64,000 nucleotides of DNA from Campylobacter ureolyticus ACS-301-V-Sch3b (GCF_000413435.1 NZ_KE340327.1:133667-197666); one strand, 5' to 3'; positions 27,142 through 37,016 are shown, counted from the first letter of the stretch. A program made the numbers and translations. Notes: generated by a model not told the origin, from the sequence alone.

Positions 27142-27849
27142 TTAATTCTTAATCGCCATAAATGAGGCAAAGTTTCCCCATTTAAAGATAGTTTCTACTA
27201 CTTTAAATCCAACATCTTTTAATAATTTTTTATTTTCATCTTCGCTAAAAGGTATAAGAACATTTTCTAAAGCTTGTCTTTTTTGAGCAATCTCATATTT
27301 TGAATAGCCATTTTTTTCTTTATATTCTTCATAAATTTCTATCATATTTTTAGATAGCTTTTTATCTTCATGAAGAAGCTTTTCACTAAGTATGAAAATT
27401 CCGCCCTCTTCTAGTCCATCATATATTTTTTTTATAAAATTTACTCTTTTTAAAGGACGAATAAATTGTAAAGTGTAATTTAAAATAACAGCATTGGCAC
27501 TATTAAACTCAAAAGTTAATGCATCTGCTTCTATAAAATTAACCTTGCTTCCATACGCCTTTGCTTTATTTTTTGCAATTTCTTGCATAGCTTTTGAATT
27601 ATCAACTCCACAAAGTCTAAATTTTGGATTTTTTTCAAATAGTTTAAAAAGCAAAGCACCAGTTGAGCAACCAAGATCAATTATAAAAGCTTGATTATCT
27701 AGATATTTTACTAGAATTTGAGTTATTAAATTTGATGAAACATCATAAAATGGTACCGATCTACTTATCATATCATCAAACACACTTGCAACATTTTCAT
27801 CAAATTCAAATTGTTTTAAAATTGGTTGTTTGAAAATTTCATCTTTCAT
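27142..27849 (-). CDS. cmoA: Carboxy-S-adenosylmethionine synthase CmoA
   Basis: CmoA turns SAM and prephenate into carboxy-SAM, which CmoB uses to form 5-oxyacetyl-uridine at tRNA position 34. Recognisable segments are EFDENVASVFDDMISRSVPFY near the N-terminus, the SAM-binding DLGCSTGALLF (residues about 57-67), VDNSKAMQEIAKNKA and NYTLQFIRP. The length of 235 is normal. It overlaps ribF by 4 bases and is the last gene of a long leftward cluster starting at rppH. Confidence 0.93.
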   Translation of the reverse strand: MKDEIFKQPILKQFEFDENVASVFDDMISRSVPFYDVSSNLITQILVKYLDNQAFIIDLGCSTGALLFKLFEKNPKFRLCGVDNSKAMQEIAKNKAKAYGSKVNFIEADALTFEFNSANAVILNYTLQFIRPLKRVNFIKKIYDGLEEGGIFILSEKLLHEDKKLSKNMIEIYEEYKEKNGYSKYEIAQKRQALENVLIPFSEDENKKLLKDVGFKVVETIFKWGNFASFMAIKN

Positions 27850-28664
27850 AATTCATCCTTTTTTAAAATATCTTGCGCTTTTAATATATCTTTTGAAATT
27901 TGAAATTTTAACTCATTTAGATTTTCAAATTTTTTATTATCTCTTATAAAATCTTTAAATTTTATTGTAATTTTACCATTTATTTTGTCTTCACTAAATG
28001 GCTCTATTATATGTGTTTCAACACTAAATTTATCATCTGTTGAAAGCCTATTTCCTATAAAAGTAACACTTTTAAAGTCTTTATTATTTAGATTTGTAAA
28101 AGTTGCATAAACGCCATTTTTTGGTAAAAAATAGTTACTTGTATCTAAATTTATAGTTGAAAAAAGCTCTTTTTTACCTAAACCTTGACCTTTTATCAAA
28201 TTTCCTTTTATCTCATAAACTCTATCTAGTAGTAAATTTGCCATTTTTATATTAGCTTTTTTTAAAAATTCCCTTATTTTTTCACTATGAATTGAAATGT
28301 TATTAATCTTTTTTTCATTGACTATAACAACTTCACCATCAAAAATATTTTTTAAAAAAATAGCATCCGCACTTCTGTTTTTTCCAAATTTAAAGTCATA
28401 TCCAACAACTATTTTTTTTAAATTTACAAACTCATTTTTTAAAAGTTTTATAAACTCTTCTGGATTTAAATCTTTAATATCATTAATTTTTTTATAAAAA
28501 ATAGGTAAATTTATAAAATATTCTCTTTTAGGAGTTAGTTTTAATCCATCATTTTCAATGACTAAAACTCCACCATCAAAGCAATGTGAAAAAAGAGCTT
28601 TATGCCCTAAGTGAATGCCATCAAAATGCCCAATGGCAAGAGATTTTATTTTTGATTTATCCAT
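27846..28664 (-). CDS. ribF: Bifunctional riboflavin kinase / FAD synthetase
   Basis: RibF makes FMN and FAD. The N-terminal adenylyltransferase domain has LAIGHFDGIHLGHKALF (HxGH type motif) and VGYDFKFGKNRSADA; the C-terminal riboflavin kinase domain has KGQGLGKKELFSTINL and the acceptor region NGVYATF with SVETHI. At 272 residues it is shorter than the 310 usual elsewhere but normal for this group. It overlaps the lipocalin gene by 19 bases. Confidence 0.92.
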   Translation of the reverse strand: MDKSKIKSLAIGHFDGIHLGHKALFSHCFDGGVLVIENDGLKLTPKREYFINLPIFYKKINDIKDLNPEEFIKLLKNEFVNLKKIVVGYDFKFGKNRSADAIFLKNIFDGEVVIVNEKKINNISIHSEKIREFLKKANIKMANLLLDRVYEIKGNLIKGQGLGKKELFSTINLDTSNYFLPKNGVYATFTNLNNKDFKSVTFIGNRLSTDDKFSVETHIIEPFSEDKINGKITIKFKDFIRDNKKFENLNELKFQISKDILKAQDILKKDEL

Positions 28665-29185
28665 TTAATATCTTCAACATTATAGCCATCTTTTTTGGCA
28701 TTTTCTAAATAAATTGCCTCAATTAATGCTGGAATTTGCTTAGTTCTTGATAATATATAAAGTTTTTTATGATCTTTTCCATAAATTAAAGCATATTTAT
28801 AGGCATCTATTTTTACTATATATAGTGGCTCATAAACAAGTCCGAATTTTGAAATCTCAATCATACTTTTATTATCATCTAAGCCAAATCTTGCCTTATA
28901 TTCATCTTTTACAACTTTGTTATCTTTTGTAGTAGAGCTTTTAATAACTTTTATCTCATTGTTATATACGCTGAAATTTATAGTTGAATTTGTTAAATTT
29001 GCATCATTCATAGAAGCTATTTCATACCAAGTTCCACTAAATTTATAGATATCAAAGTCCCCTTTTATAACTCTTTTTGGTGTAGTTAAATTTGCATTAT
29101 TACAGCCACTTAGTAAAATTAAAGCTGTAAAGCATACTAATAAACCCCTATTTTTTAAAAAGGTAAAAATACTCTTCATTTCCAT
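28646..29185 (-). CDS. Lipocalin family lipoprotein (Blc-like)
   Basis: The N-terminus is a lipoprotein signal with lipobox LLSGC (Cys near residue 28). The lipocalin signature KFSGTWYEIASMND follows, then the barrel strands, and YALIYGKDHKKLYILSRT near the end, as in bacterial Blc lipocalins, which bind lysophospholipids or fatty acids on the outer membrane. The start ATG at 29185 has AAAAGGAAAA upstream and lies inside the tail of tlyA (38-base overlap). It is translationally tied to tlyA and ribF. Confidence 0.88.
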   Translation of the reverse strand: MEMKSIFTFLKNRGLLVCFTALILLSGCNNANLTTPKRVIKGDFDIYKFSGTWYEIASMNDANLTNSTINFSVYNNEIKVIKSSTTKDNKVVKDEYKARFGLDDNKSMIEISKFGLVYEPLYIVKIDAYKYALIYGKDHKKLYILSRTKQIPALIEAIYLENAKKDGYNVEDIKWINQK

Positions 29186-29846
29186 TTTTTCCTTTTAGTT
29201 TTGATTTTTCTTTTTTTAGCATTATAAGTCCTTGTTTTGCAGCATTTAGTTCAAATTTATTCATAGCTTTTAAAATAGCTTTTTCATCTAAAACCCTGCC
29301 CTTTTTATCTCTTTTTGCCTCCACGCCAACTTCAAATTGTGGTTTAAACAAAATTATAGCAAACTCCGTAAAAAGCTTTGATAGTTTTTCAATTACCAAA
29401 TTTAATGAGATAAAACTTATATCACAAGTTAAAATATCAAAAATTTCTTTATTTTCAAAGTTTTTTATATCTAAATTTTCATAAACAAAAACTCTTTCAT
29501 CTTTTTTTAATGTTTCATCTAGTTGGTCTGTTCCAACATCAACACCAACAACTTTTTTAACATCATTTTTAAGTAAAATCTGTATAAAACCTCCAGTAGA
29601 GCTGCCAACATCAATAACTGTTTTATTCTTTAAATCTAAATCAGTATCTTTTAGAAATTCTTTAAGCTTAAAAGCTGCACGAGAGACATAAATTTCACTC
29701 ATTATTTCAACTTTTGCATTATCAATATCTAAGCTGTTTTTTTCTAAAAGCTCACCATTTATTAAAATTTTTTTATCTTTTATAAATTCACTTGCTTTGT
29801 TTCTACTTATATTTAAAGCATTTGCTACATACAAATCAGCTCTCAT
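29148..29846 (-). CDS. tlyA: TlyA rRNA 2'-O-methyltransferase
   Basis: TlyA methylates cytidines in 16S and/or 23S rRNA and affects capreomycin sensitivity. The N-terminal S4-like domain (MRADLYVANALNISRNKASE, FIKDKKILINGELL) leads into a Rossmann methyltransferase with VIDVGSSTGGFIQILL, VVGVDVGTDQLDETLK and LTCDISFISLNLVI. The catalytic K-D-K-E type set is plausible: K near FKL, D in CDIS, K in LFKPQFEVG. Length 232 is typical for the short epsilonproteobacterial type. Confidence 0.93.
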   Translation of the reverse strand: MRADLYVANALNISRNKASEFIKDKKILINGELLEKNSLDIDNAKVEIMSEIYVSRAAFKLKEFLKDTDLDLKNKTVIDVGSSTGGFIQILLKNDVKKVVGVDVGTDQLDETLKKDERVFVYENLDIKNFENKEIFDILTCDISFISLNLVIEKLSKLFTEFAIILFKPQFEVGVEAKRDKKGRVLDEKAILKAMNKFELNAAKQGLIMLKKEKSKLKGKNGNEEYFYLFKK

Positions 29847-29855
29847 TTTTACTCT

Positions 29856-31805
29856 TTAAAACTCACTTTCTAAAAGCTTTAAAAACTCACTCTCATCTAT
29901 AACTTTAACACCAAGTTTTAATGCGTTTTCTAATTTGCTTCCAGCTTCATTTCCGCAAAGCAAAAAATCAGTTTTTTTAGAAACTGAGTTTGTAACTTTT
30001 GCACCATTTTCTAAAAGTAAATCTTTAAAATAATCCCTGCTTTTACTTAAAGTTCCAGTTATAACAACAGTTTTATTACTAAATACACTATTTTTAGTTT
30101 CAAAAACTGATGGTTTAGGGTTTATGATATTGGTTAAATTTATAATTTTTTCCATATTTGTTTCTATAAACTCAACCAAACTCTCAGCCATTGCTTCCCC
30201 AAAGCCATCAAGATTTAAAAAATCATCTTTTTTAGCATCAATCCACTTTAATCCAAAACTTTCATCCAGTTTTTTTGCTGCAACTTCGCCTATATGTTCA
30301 ATCCCCAAAGAAGTCATAAAACGATAAAGTGGAGAATTTTTAGAGCTATTAATGGCATTTAGTAAATTTGCAATTTTTTTATCTTTAAAGCCTTCTAAAT
30401 TTTCTAAATCTTCTTTTTTTAGATTATAAATATCTGGAATTTTTGCTATTTTTCCCTCTTCAAAAAGTGTTTTTACGATAGCTTCACCAAGTCCGTCTAT
30501 ATTCATGCACTTTTTGGAAGCAAAATAAATAAGTGAGTTTATAACTCTTGCTTTACAATCAAGATTTTGACACTTTACAAACACACCCTCATCAAGTAAA
30601 TGTGAGCCACAAACTGGACAAGTTGTAGGGCGTGAAATTTCTATCTGGCTTCCATCTCGCCTATCTTTATAAACACTTGTTATTTTTGGTATTACATCGC
30701 CACTTCTTATGATATTTACAAAATCATTTTTCATAAGTCCTAGGCGTTTTATCTCATCAAAGTTATGAAGAGTTGCGTTTTTTACAACAGCGCCATCTAT
30801 TTCAACTGGCTCCAAAACTCCAACTGGAGTTACCACCCCACTTCTTCCAACTTGCAAAGCAATATCTTTTAGTCTTGTTACTTTTTCAACTGCTTTAAAT
30901 TTATAAGCCACCATAAATCTTGGAAATTTAACAGTATATCCAAGCTCTTGGCATTTTGAAAGCAGATTTATTCTTATGACCATTCCATCCATTAAGATCT
31001 CTTTATCATCTCTTTTTGCGACTAAATCATCATAAGCTTTAGCAATTTCATTTTTAGTTTTACAAACTCTTATAAAACTATCTTGTAAAAAACCAAGATT
31101 TCTTATAAAACTCATAATCTCAAAATGAGTTTTAAAACCTAGTTCATTATAGCCTGCATCCCAAGGAATAAATTTAAGTTTTCTTTTAGCAACGATACTG
31201 CTATCAAGTTGTCTTAGGCTTCCAGCTGCTGCATTTCTAGGATTTGCCAATGGAAGTTCACCATTTTTTGAACGCTCTAAATTTAACTCGTCAAAATCAC
31301 TTTTTGATATTACAACTTCACCTCTTATCTCTATTTTTCCTGTATAATCAATCTTTAATGGAATACTTTTTATAACTTTTGCATTTTGTGTTACATCTTC
31401 GCCAATTATCCCATCACCTCTTGTTGCAGCACTTTTTAAAATGCCATTTTCATAGAGTAAATTTAGACTTGCTCCATCAAATTTTGGCTCACAATAAAAC
31501 TCAAATCCAGCTTTTTCACCTCTTTTTAGCCAAGATATTAGCTCATCATCGTTAAAAATATCCTCCATAGACCACATTTGATTAATGTGAGCTAGTTTTT
31601 CAAACCCATCACTTATAGCTCCGCCTATTTTTTGTGTTGGAGAATACTCTAAAATTTCATTTTTGTTTTGTGATTCATACTCTAAAACTTTATTATAAAG
31701 ACTATCATACTCTTCATCACTTGCCAAAGGGGCATCTTCTGTATAGTATGCCCTAGCCCATAAATTAAGCAAATCAATTGCTTTTATATACTCATCTCTT
31801 GTCAT
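29856..31805 (-). CDS. ligA: NAD-dependent DNA ligase
   Basis: LigA seals nicks in replication and repair. In order: Ia domain at the N-terminus (YYTEDAPLASDEEYDSLY), adenylation domain with active Lys in CEPKFDGASLNLLY and RGDGIIGEDVTQNAK, OB domain, a Cys4 zinc finger (CPVCGSHL...CQNLDCKARV, near residues 390-415), helix-hairpin-helix repeats (EDLENLEGFKDKKIANLL) and a C-terminal BRCT (KTVVITGTLSKSRDYFKDLL). It is 649 residues, the usual size in Campylobacter. Confidence 0.97.
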   Translation of the reverse strand: MTRDEYIKAIDLLNLWARAYYTEDAPLASDEEYDSLYNKVLEYESQNKNEILEYSPTQKIGGAISDGFEKLAHINQMWSMEDIFNDDELISWLKRGEKAGFEFYCEPKFDGASLNLLYENGILKSAATRGDGIIGEDVTQNAKVIKSIPLKIDYTGKIEIRGEVVISKSDFDELNLERSKNGELPLANPRNAAAGSLRQLDSSIVAKRKLKFIPWDAGYNELGFKTHFEIMSFIRNLGFLQDSFIRVCKTKNEIAKAYDDLVAKRDDKEILMDGMVIRINLLSKCQELGYTVKFPRFMVAYKFKAVEKVTRLKDIALQVGRSGVVTPVGVLEPVEIDGAVVKNATLHNFDEIKRLGLMKNDFVNIIRSGDVIPKITSVYKDRRDGSQIEISRPTTCPVCGSHLLDEGVFVKCQNLDCKARVINSLIYFASKKCMNIDGLGEAIVKTLFEEGKIAKIPDIYNLKKEDLENLEGFKDKKIANLLNAINSSKNSPLYRFMTSLGIEHIGEVAAKKLDESFGLKWIDAKKDDFLNLDGFGEAMAESLVEFIETNMEKIINLTNIINPKPSVFETKNSVFSNKTVVITGTLSKSRDYFKDLLLENGAKVTNSVSKKTDFLLCGNEAGSKLENALKLGVKVIDESEFLKLLESEF

Positions 31806-31827
31806 GTTATCACCAAAAAATAATTTT

Positions 31828-32964
31828 TTACCAAATAGATATTTTATTCATCGCTTCATGTAATTTAAACATTTGAGAATGTTCAAAAACATCATGTGTT
31901 CTTATTATGGTTGCACCATTTTCATAAGCCTTTAGGTGCAGATATAAACTTCCTGCAAGTCGCTCATCAACTTCGCTTTTAGAATAATAATTTATTACAC
32001 TTTTTCTACTTGCCCCTACAAAAAGTGGCAAATTAAAATGTAAAAAATGCTCTAAATGTTTGATTAAAAAAAGATTATCACTTGCGCTTTTGCCAAAACC
32101 AATACCTGGATCAAGCACAATATCTTTAACACCATAACTATAAATTTCATCTAATTTAACTTTAAAAAATTCATCAATTTCATCTATCAAATCATCATAT
32201 TTAGGATCTTTTTGCATATTTGTAGGATCACCCTTCATATGCATTAAAGAATAAGTTACGTTGTATTTTTTTGCCAATTTACAAAGACTTAAATCCGCAC
32301 TTATATCATTTATAAAAGTAAAACCGTGATTTAGTGCATATTCAAGGCAGTATTCATCAAAACTATCAAGGCTAAATTTTGCTTTTTCATATAAATTCAG
32401 TCTGTAAATTTCATTAATAATATCTTTTATTCTTCTAAATTCTTCATCTCTTCCACAATATTTACTTCCTGGCCTACTAGAAACTCCCCCTAAATCAATA
32501 TAGCTTGCACCATCATTAATTTGTTTTTCGATTCTTTGTATTCCAGTTTTTGTATTTACCCTACTTGCTTTATTAAAACTATCTTCATTTATATTTACAA
32601 CACCCATTATTTCAGGTTTTTTCGGTTTTATAAAATCTTTTTTTATAAATTTAGATAGATCTTTTAAACCAAAATCTTGCAAAGCTTCTTTTTTAGCCAA
32701 ACTAGCAAGTTGCTTATCATTAGCCATTAAAAGTGCATTCCCAGCACCTTGCCCTAAAATCGCACTTCTTTGACAAACAAGCTCCGCGCCAATACTTAAA
32801 GCATCTTGCTTTAATATATTTGCAGCTGGATCTTTAATATCTTTTATATAAAAAAAGCTTAAACTTGCCTTTTTTTCCATAAGTTTTTCGCCAGTTTTTT
32901 CAGGTTTAATAAATTTGCAAATTTTATTAAAATTTGTTTTATTATCTATCTTAAATATCTTCAA
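31828..32964 (-). CDS. folP: Dihydropteroate synthase
   Basis: FolP joins p-aminobenzoate to dihydropterin pyrophosphate in folate synthesis and is the sulfonamide target. The TIM-barrel core begins at IMGVVNINEDSFNKA (near residue 116) with ASYIDLGGVSSRPGS, FINDISA, SLMHMKGDPTNMQ, VLDPGIGFGKS and the final GATIIRTHDV. About 110 residues precede the core, an N-terminal extension that I recall from other epsilonproteobacterial FolP proteins. It follows holB with a 3-base gap. Confidence 0.94.
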   Translation of the reverse strand: MKIFKIDNKTNFNKICKFIKPEKTGEKLMEKKASLSFFYIKDIKDPAANILKQDALSIGAELVCQRSAILGQGAGNALLMANDKQLASLAKKEALQDFGLKDLSKFIKKDFIKPKKPEIMGVVNINEDSFNKASRVNTKTGIQRIEKQINDGASYIDLGGVSSRPGSKYCGRDEEFRRIKDIINEIYRLNLYEKAKFSLDSFDEYCLEYALNHGFTFINDISADLSLCKLAKKYNVTYSLMHMKGDPTNMQKDPKYDDLIDEIDEFFKVKLDEIYSYGVKDIVLDPGIGFGKSASDNLFLIKHLEHFLHFNLPLFVGASRKSVINYYSKSEVDERLAGSLYLHLKAYENGATIIRTHDVFEHSQMFKLHEAMNKISIW

Positions 32965-32967
32965 AAT

Positions 32968-33582
32968 CTATCTCCTAGTATCCATTATCATAAGTAAAAG
33001 TGGTGTTAAAACTGCTCTTGTTTTAGTATTTAAATTAATTAAAATCATAAGTTTATTTATATGATTAAGCTCTTCTTCGTTAAATTTTATTCCACTTTCA
33101 AAACACTCCCTTACAATAGCACAAAATAAATTTTGTAAGGCTATTTTATCAAGAGTGCCCTCTTTTTCAAGTTCTATTTGTTTATTTAAAAAATTATTTA
33201 TATCATTTAGGCTTAAGCTTTTAAAATTTAGTCCTGTTTTAGGCAAAACTTGTTTTATAAAATGATTTTCTATAATAAGCCTTGATCTAATAGTTGGTAA
33301 AAATACATTTTTGCTATTACTAACTAAAATAAACTCAATATTCTTAGGAGTATTTTCTAAAATTAAAAGAAGTGAATTTTGTGCTTCAACTCTAAATTTA
33401 TGCCCTATTAAAACTATAATTTTTTGATTTTTTTCAGCTATATAGGCTTCATCTTTTGCGGCATTTGTATCTTCTAGTAAAATTTCACTTTTTTCAAATA
33501 TTCTTAAATTATTTCTTCCAAATTTATTAATTAAATTTGATTTAATAAGTTCAAAATCTCTACAAATTATGATTTTATTCAA
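32968..33582 (-). CDS. holB: DNA polymerase III delta' subunit (short form)
   Basis: This corresponds to the reduced delta' of Campylobacter, a clamp-loader subunit. It is 204 residues against about 330 in E. coli. The part present matches the AAA+ core after the P-loop region: KIIVLIGHKFRVEAQNSLLLILENTPKNIEFILVSNSKNVFLPTIRSRLIIENH, with the sensor-1/SRC-like segment TIRSRL. No Walker A is seen, as expected for delta'. It overlaps hobA by 4 bases, keeping two replication genes together. Confidence 0.8.
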   Translation of the reverse strand: MNKIIICRDFELIKSNLINKFGRNNLRIFEKSEILLEDTNAAKDEAYIAEKNQKIIVLIGHKFRVEAQNSLLLILENTPKNIEFILVSNSKNVFLPTIRSRLIIENHFIKQVLPKTGLNFKSLSLNDINNFLNKQIELEKEGTLDKIALQNLFCAIVRECFESGIKFNEEELNHINKLMILINLNTKTRAVLTPLLLMIMDTRR

Positions 33583-34121
33583 AGCACTATCTCATCAAAT
33601 AAAGCCGCACTAATACTTGAGTTAAAAAGTTTAAAAAGTTGAATTAACTTAATATCTAAATTTTCATCTTTGCCATCAAGATAAAAAGCATTTTCACTAT
33701 GCTCATCAATTAACCACATATAGCTACTTTCATTGCTTTTTGCAATTTGTGAAAAAGATGTTCCACCACGACCTATATAAAAAAACAGATAACCTTTTGG
33801 AAAAGCAAGGCTTAACATATCATCAAGTAGTTCAACGCCCTCTTTCGTATTTATCTCATTTAAATTTGCAAACATTGAACGAAGTGAGAAAAACGGCAAA
33901 ATTGGTCTTTCATTATCACTTTTATTAATATTTGTTAAAAGATATCTTTCAAACCAACTTCTTTGCTCATCACAAAAAACTAAAAAAGCAACTCCATCGA
34001 GTAAAAATCTTATCCTTGATGCGGTTAATGGAGACCACTCTTCTCTTCTATCCTCCATCCACGCCGACATCAAGGCGTCTTTTCTAATTTTTGTTAAGCT
34101 CCACTTATAAAGATCTTGCAT
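33579..34121 (-). CDS. hobA: DnaA-binding initiator-associating protein HobA
   Basis: HobA binds domain I of DnaA and helps build the initiation complex at oriC; it is found in epsilonproteobacteria and is a structural relative of DiaA. The sequence begins MQDLYKWSLTKIRKDALMSA, then WMEDRREEWSPLTASRI, matching HobA as I remember it, and continues with the central WFERYLLTNIN. The 180-residue length fits. Its stop abuts holB and its start touches the lysC stop, so it is in a tight operon. Confidence 0.92.
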   Translation of the reverse strand: MQDLYKWSLTKIRKDALMSAWMEDRREEWSPLTASRIRFLLDGVAFLVFCDEQRSWFERYLLTNINKSDNERPILPFFSLRSMFANLNEINTKEGVELLDDMLSLAFPKGYLFFYIGRGGTSFSQIAKSNESSYMWLIDEHSENAFYLDGKDENLDIKLIQLFKLFNSSISAALFDEIVL

Positions 34122-35320
34122 TATTTATACAACTCATAAGCTTCGTGAAGTATCCTAACGGCAAGTTCGCCATATTTTGCTTCAACAATTATTGAAATTC
34201 TTATCTCACTTGTTGAGATCATCTGTATATTTATGCCATTTTTTGCTAAAGTCTCAAAAGCTAAAGCAGCAATTCCGCTATGTGATTTCATGCCAATTCC
34301 AACAATTGAAACTTTTACTATATTGCTATCACTTTCTACACTAAAACTATCATCTAAATTTGATAAAGCTTTTAATGTTTGGTTAAGTTCGTTTTCAGGC
34401 ACAGTAAAACCTATGTTTGCAACACCATCAGTTCCTATATTTTGGATTATCATATCAACATTTATCTCTTGAGTTGAAAGAATTTTAAAAATTTTTGCTG
34501 CAACGCCAGGTTTATCATCAACATTTCTAATTGTAACTCTTGCTTGGTTTCTATCAAGTGCAATTCCGCTTATTATAGCGCCTTCCATCTTTTTCTCTCC
34601 TGTTATAAGTGTTCCATCGTTTTCATTAAAACTACTTCTTGTAACTAAATTTATATTTAATTTTTTTGCTAACTCAACTGATCTATTTTGTAAAACTTTA
34701 GCACCTAAGCTTGCAAGCTCTAACATCTCATCATAGGTTATTTTATCTAGCTTTCTAGCCCTTGGCTCAATTCTTGGATCTGTAGTATAAACACCATCTA
34801 CATCAGTATAAATTTCACATAAATCAGCTTTTATAGCTCCAGCTATTGCAACAGCTGAAAGATCACTTCCCCCGCGACCCAAAGTTGTTACATCTCCGTT
34901 TTTATCAACTCCTTGAAAACCAGCTATTACAACTATTTTATCATCATTTAAAGCTTCATTTATAGAGGTTGGGTCAATTAGTTCAATTTTAGCTTTTGTA
35001 TGAAAACTATCTGTTTTTAAACCTGCTTGTCTTCCACTAAAAGCTACTGCTTTATAGCCTAGCTCTTGGAGTGCAATAGCTAAAAGCGAACTTGTAACTC
35101 TTTCTCCAGCACTTAAAAGCATGTCAAGTTCTCTACTGCTTGGATTTTTGCTAAAAAACTCAGCATAATCAATTAATTTATTTGTAACACCACTCATTGC
35201 TGAAACAACAACAACAATTGCGTTTCCCTCATCTTTTCTCTTGGCTACTCTCTTAGCCACCAAATTTATTCTTTCAAGTGTTCCAACGCTTGTACCACCA
35301 TATTTTTGGACTATTAGCAT
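34121..35320 (-). CDS. lysC: Aspartate kinase
   Basis: LysC phosphorylates aspartate, the first step toward lysine, threonine, methionine and diaminopimelate. The start MLIVQKYGGTSVGTLERI is the kinase signature, with GFQGVDKNGDVTTLGRGGSDLSAVAIA and EIYTDVDGVYTTDPR further on. Two ACT domains (from about residues 265 and 345) include QNIGTDGVANIGFTVPE and STSEIRISIIVE, so feedback control by lysine and/or threonine is likely. It overlaps rppH by one base. Confidence 0.95.
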   Translation of the reverse strand: MLIVQKYGGTSVGTLERINLVAKRVAKRKDEGNAIVVVVSAMSGVTNKLIDYAEFFSKNPSSRELDMLLSAGERVTSSLLAIALQELGYKAVAFSGRQAGLKTDSFHTKAKIELIDPTSINEALNDDKIVVIAGFQGVDKNGDVTTLGRGGSDLSAVAIAGAIKADLCEIYTDVDGVYTTDPRIEPRARKLDKITYDEMLELASLGAKVLQNRSVELAKKLNINLVTRSSFNENDGTLITGEKKMEGAIISGIALDRNQARVTIRNVDDKPGVAAKIFKILSTQEINVDMIIQNIGTDGVANIGFTVPENELNQTLKALSNLDDSFSVESDSNIVKVSIVGIGMKSHSGIAALAFETLAKNGINIQMISTSEIRISIIVEAKYGELAVRILHEAYELYK

Positions 35321-35784
35321 TATATATAACCTTTATCTTTAAAATAGTTTAAAACCTTTAAATAAGACTCTCTTTTAAAAGATCTTACATTCTTATCAAT
35401 TTCATCAAAACTCACAAAATTATAATCATTAAATTCGGGAATTTCGGTATTTAGTTTGATTTTAGCATTTTTTTTAAGTCTTACTAAGAAATATTTTTGA
35501 ATTTGACCGCTATATGGTTTCATTTTTTCCAAAACATCTTCTGGAAAATCATAACTAAGCCATTTTGGATATTCTGCAATAATTTCCACTTTATCAGTTC
35601 CTATTTCTTCTTTTAACTCTCTAAAAAGTGCCATTTTAGGAGTTTCACCTTTGTCAATTCCACCTTGTGGAAACTGCCAAGCATCTTTTATATCAACTCT
35701 TTTTGCTAGAAAAAATTTCATTTCAAAAGGATATAAAGATGACATTATAATAGCTGCGACATTAGGTCTATAGTTTTTTTCCAT
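35320..35784 (-). CDS. rppH: RNA pyrophosphohydrolase (Nudix)
   Basis: RppH removes pyrophosphate from the 5' end of triphosphorylated RNA and starts decay; the Campylobacter protein is also called NudH. The Nudix box GGIDKGETPKMALFRELKEE-IG spans residues about 41-62, with the preceding AWQFPQGG. At 154 residues it is normal size. It is the first gene of the leftward cluster that ends with cmoA, and divergent from hemW over a 121-base AT-rich gap. Confidence 0.93.
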   Translation of the reverse strand: MEKNYRPNVAAIIMSSLYPFEMKFFLAKRVDIKDAWQFPQGGIDKGETPKMALFRELKEEIGTDKVEIIAEYPKWLSYDFPEDVLEKMKPYSGQIQKYFLVRLKKNAKIKLNTEIPEFNDYNFVSFDEIDKNVRSFKRESYLKVLNYFKDKGYI

Positions 35785-35905
35785 TTACAATCCTAAAATT
35801 TTTTATAGATTTTAGCTAGTGTTTGTTTAGATTTATGTTAAATTTACTAAATTTACTAAATTTTTATATAATTTTTTTTAAAAAAATTTTAAAAAAGAGT
35901 AAATT

Positions 35906-36970
35906 TTGCACATTTATATACATATTCCATTTTGTGCTAAAAAGTGTCCTTATTGTGCTTTTGGCTCAAGCGATAAAGAATTTAATCTAGTAGATGAATA
36001 TTTTAATGCTTTAAGTTTTGAGATAAAAAACAGACCTTTAAGTAAAATTTCAACAATTTTTGTAGGTGGTGGAACACCAAGTGTTATAAAATCAAGCTAT
36101 TATGCCAAAATTTTTAAGTTATTTGAGAAGTTCTTGGATGATGATAGTGAAATAACATTTGAAGCAAATCCAAACTCGGCAAATTTGAAATGGCTTAAAG
36201 ATTTAAAAGACATTGGGGTAAATAGAATAAGCTTTGGAACGCAAAGCTTTAATGAAAAGAAGTTAATTTTTTTGGGAAGAAATCATACGAAATTTGATAC
36301 TATAAAAGCTGTTGAAAACGCTAAACTAGCTGGATTTAAGAATATAAATGTAGATTTAATTTATGCAACTAAATTTGATTCTAAAAAACTACTTGAAGAT
36401 GAAATTTTAAATTTAAAACAACTAGAACTTTCTCATATTAGCGCATATTCTCTTATTTTAGAAAAAAATACTAAATTTGAAGATAAAAAAAGCTATCAAA
36501 AAGATAGTGTAAACTTAGCAAAATTTTTATTTAAAAAACTTGAAGAGATTGGTTTTAATCAGTATGAAATTTCAAATTTTGCAAAAGTAAATCCAAGTGG
36601 AGTTTGTAAACATAATCTTGCTTATTGGCAAGGAAAAAATTATATAGGTTTTGGTGCTTATAGTGTTGGGTTTAAAGACAATAAAAGATTTTATGCCTTA
36701 AAAGATACAAAATCATATATAAAAAATCCAAATTTTAGAGATGTTGAGAGTTTAAACAATAATGATTTAAAACTTGAAAGACTATTTCTAGGATTTAGAT
36801 CAATTGTTGGGGTAAATGAAAATTTGCTAAACAAAACTGAACTTAAAAAAGCTCAAATTTTAGTTGATGAAAATAAACTTTTCTTAAAAAATGGAGTTTT
36901 TTATAATAAAAATTATTTATTAGCTGATGAAATAGCCCTTTTTATAAATGATAGTTTTACACTAAATTAA
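35906..36970 (+). CDS. hemW: Radical SAM haem chaperone HemW-like protein
   Basis: The 354-residue protein opens HIYIHIPFCAKKCPYCAFGS with the CxxxCxxC iron-sulfur motif. It has VGGGTPSVI, FEANPNSA, NRISFGTQSF and the C-terminal HemN-like part. It is HemW-like, not the coproporphyrinogen dehydrogenase HemN, since it lacks the longer N-terminal region. HemW inserts haem into respiratory proteins. The start is TTG 35906 with AAAAGAG upstream; no ATG is available nearer than the motif. Confidence 0.88.
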   Translation: MHIYIHIPFCAKKCPYCAFGSSDKEFNLVDEYFNALSFEIKNRPLSKISTIFVGGGTPSVIKSSYYAKIFKLFEKFLDDDSEITFEANPNSANLKWLKDLKDIGVNRISFGTQSFNEKKLIFLGRNHTKFDTIKAVENAKLAGFKNINVDLIYATKFDSKKLLEDEILNLKQLELSHISAYSLILEKNTKFEDKKSYQKDSVNLAKFLFKKLEEIGFNQYEISNFAKVNPSGVCKHNLAYWQGKNYIGFGAYSVGFKDNKRFYALKDTKSYIKNPNFRDVESLNNNDLKLERLFLGFRSIVGVNENLLNKTELKKAQILVDENKLFLKNGVFYNKNYLLADEIALFINDSFTLN

Positions 36971-37016
36971 AGAAAAACTGATAAAATAACAAATTATTTT
37001 TTTAAAGGACTAAATT

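Noticed and set aside
32968-33582. Truncated pseudogene of holB
   Set aside because: The short length is what I recall for this subunit in Campylobacter, the frame is intact, and it overlaps hobA as a working operon gene.
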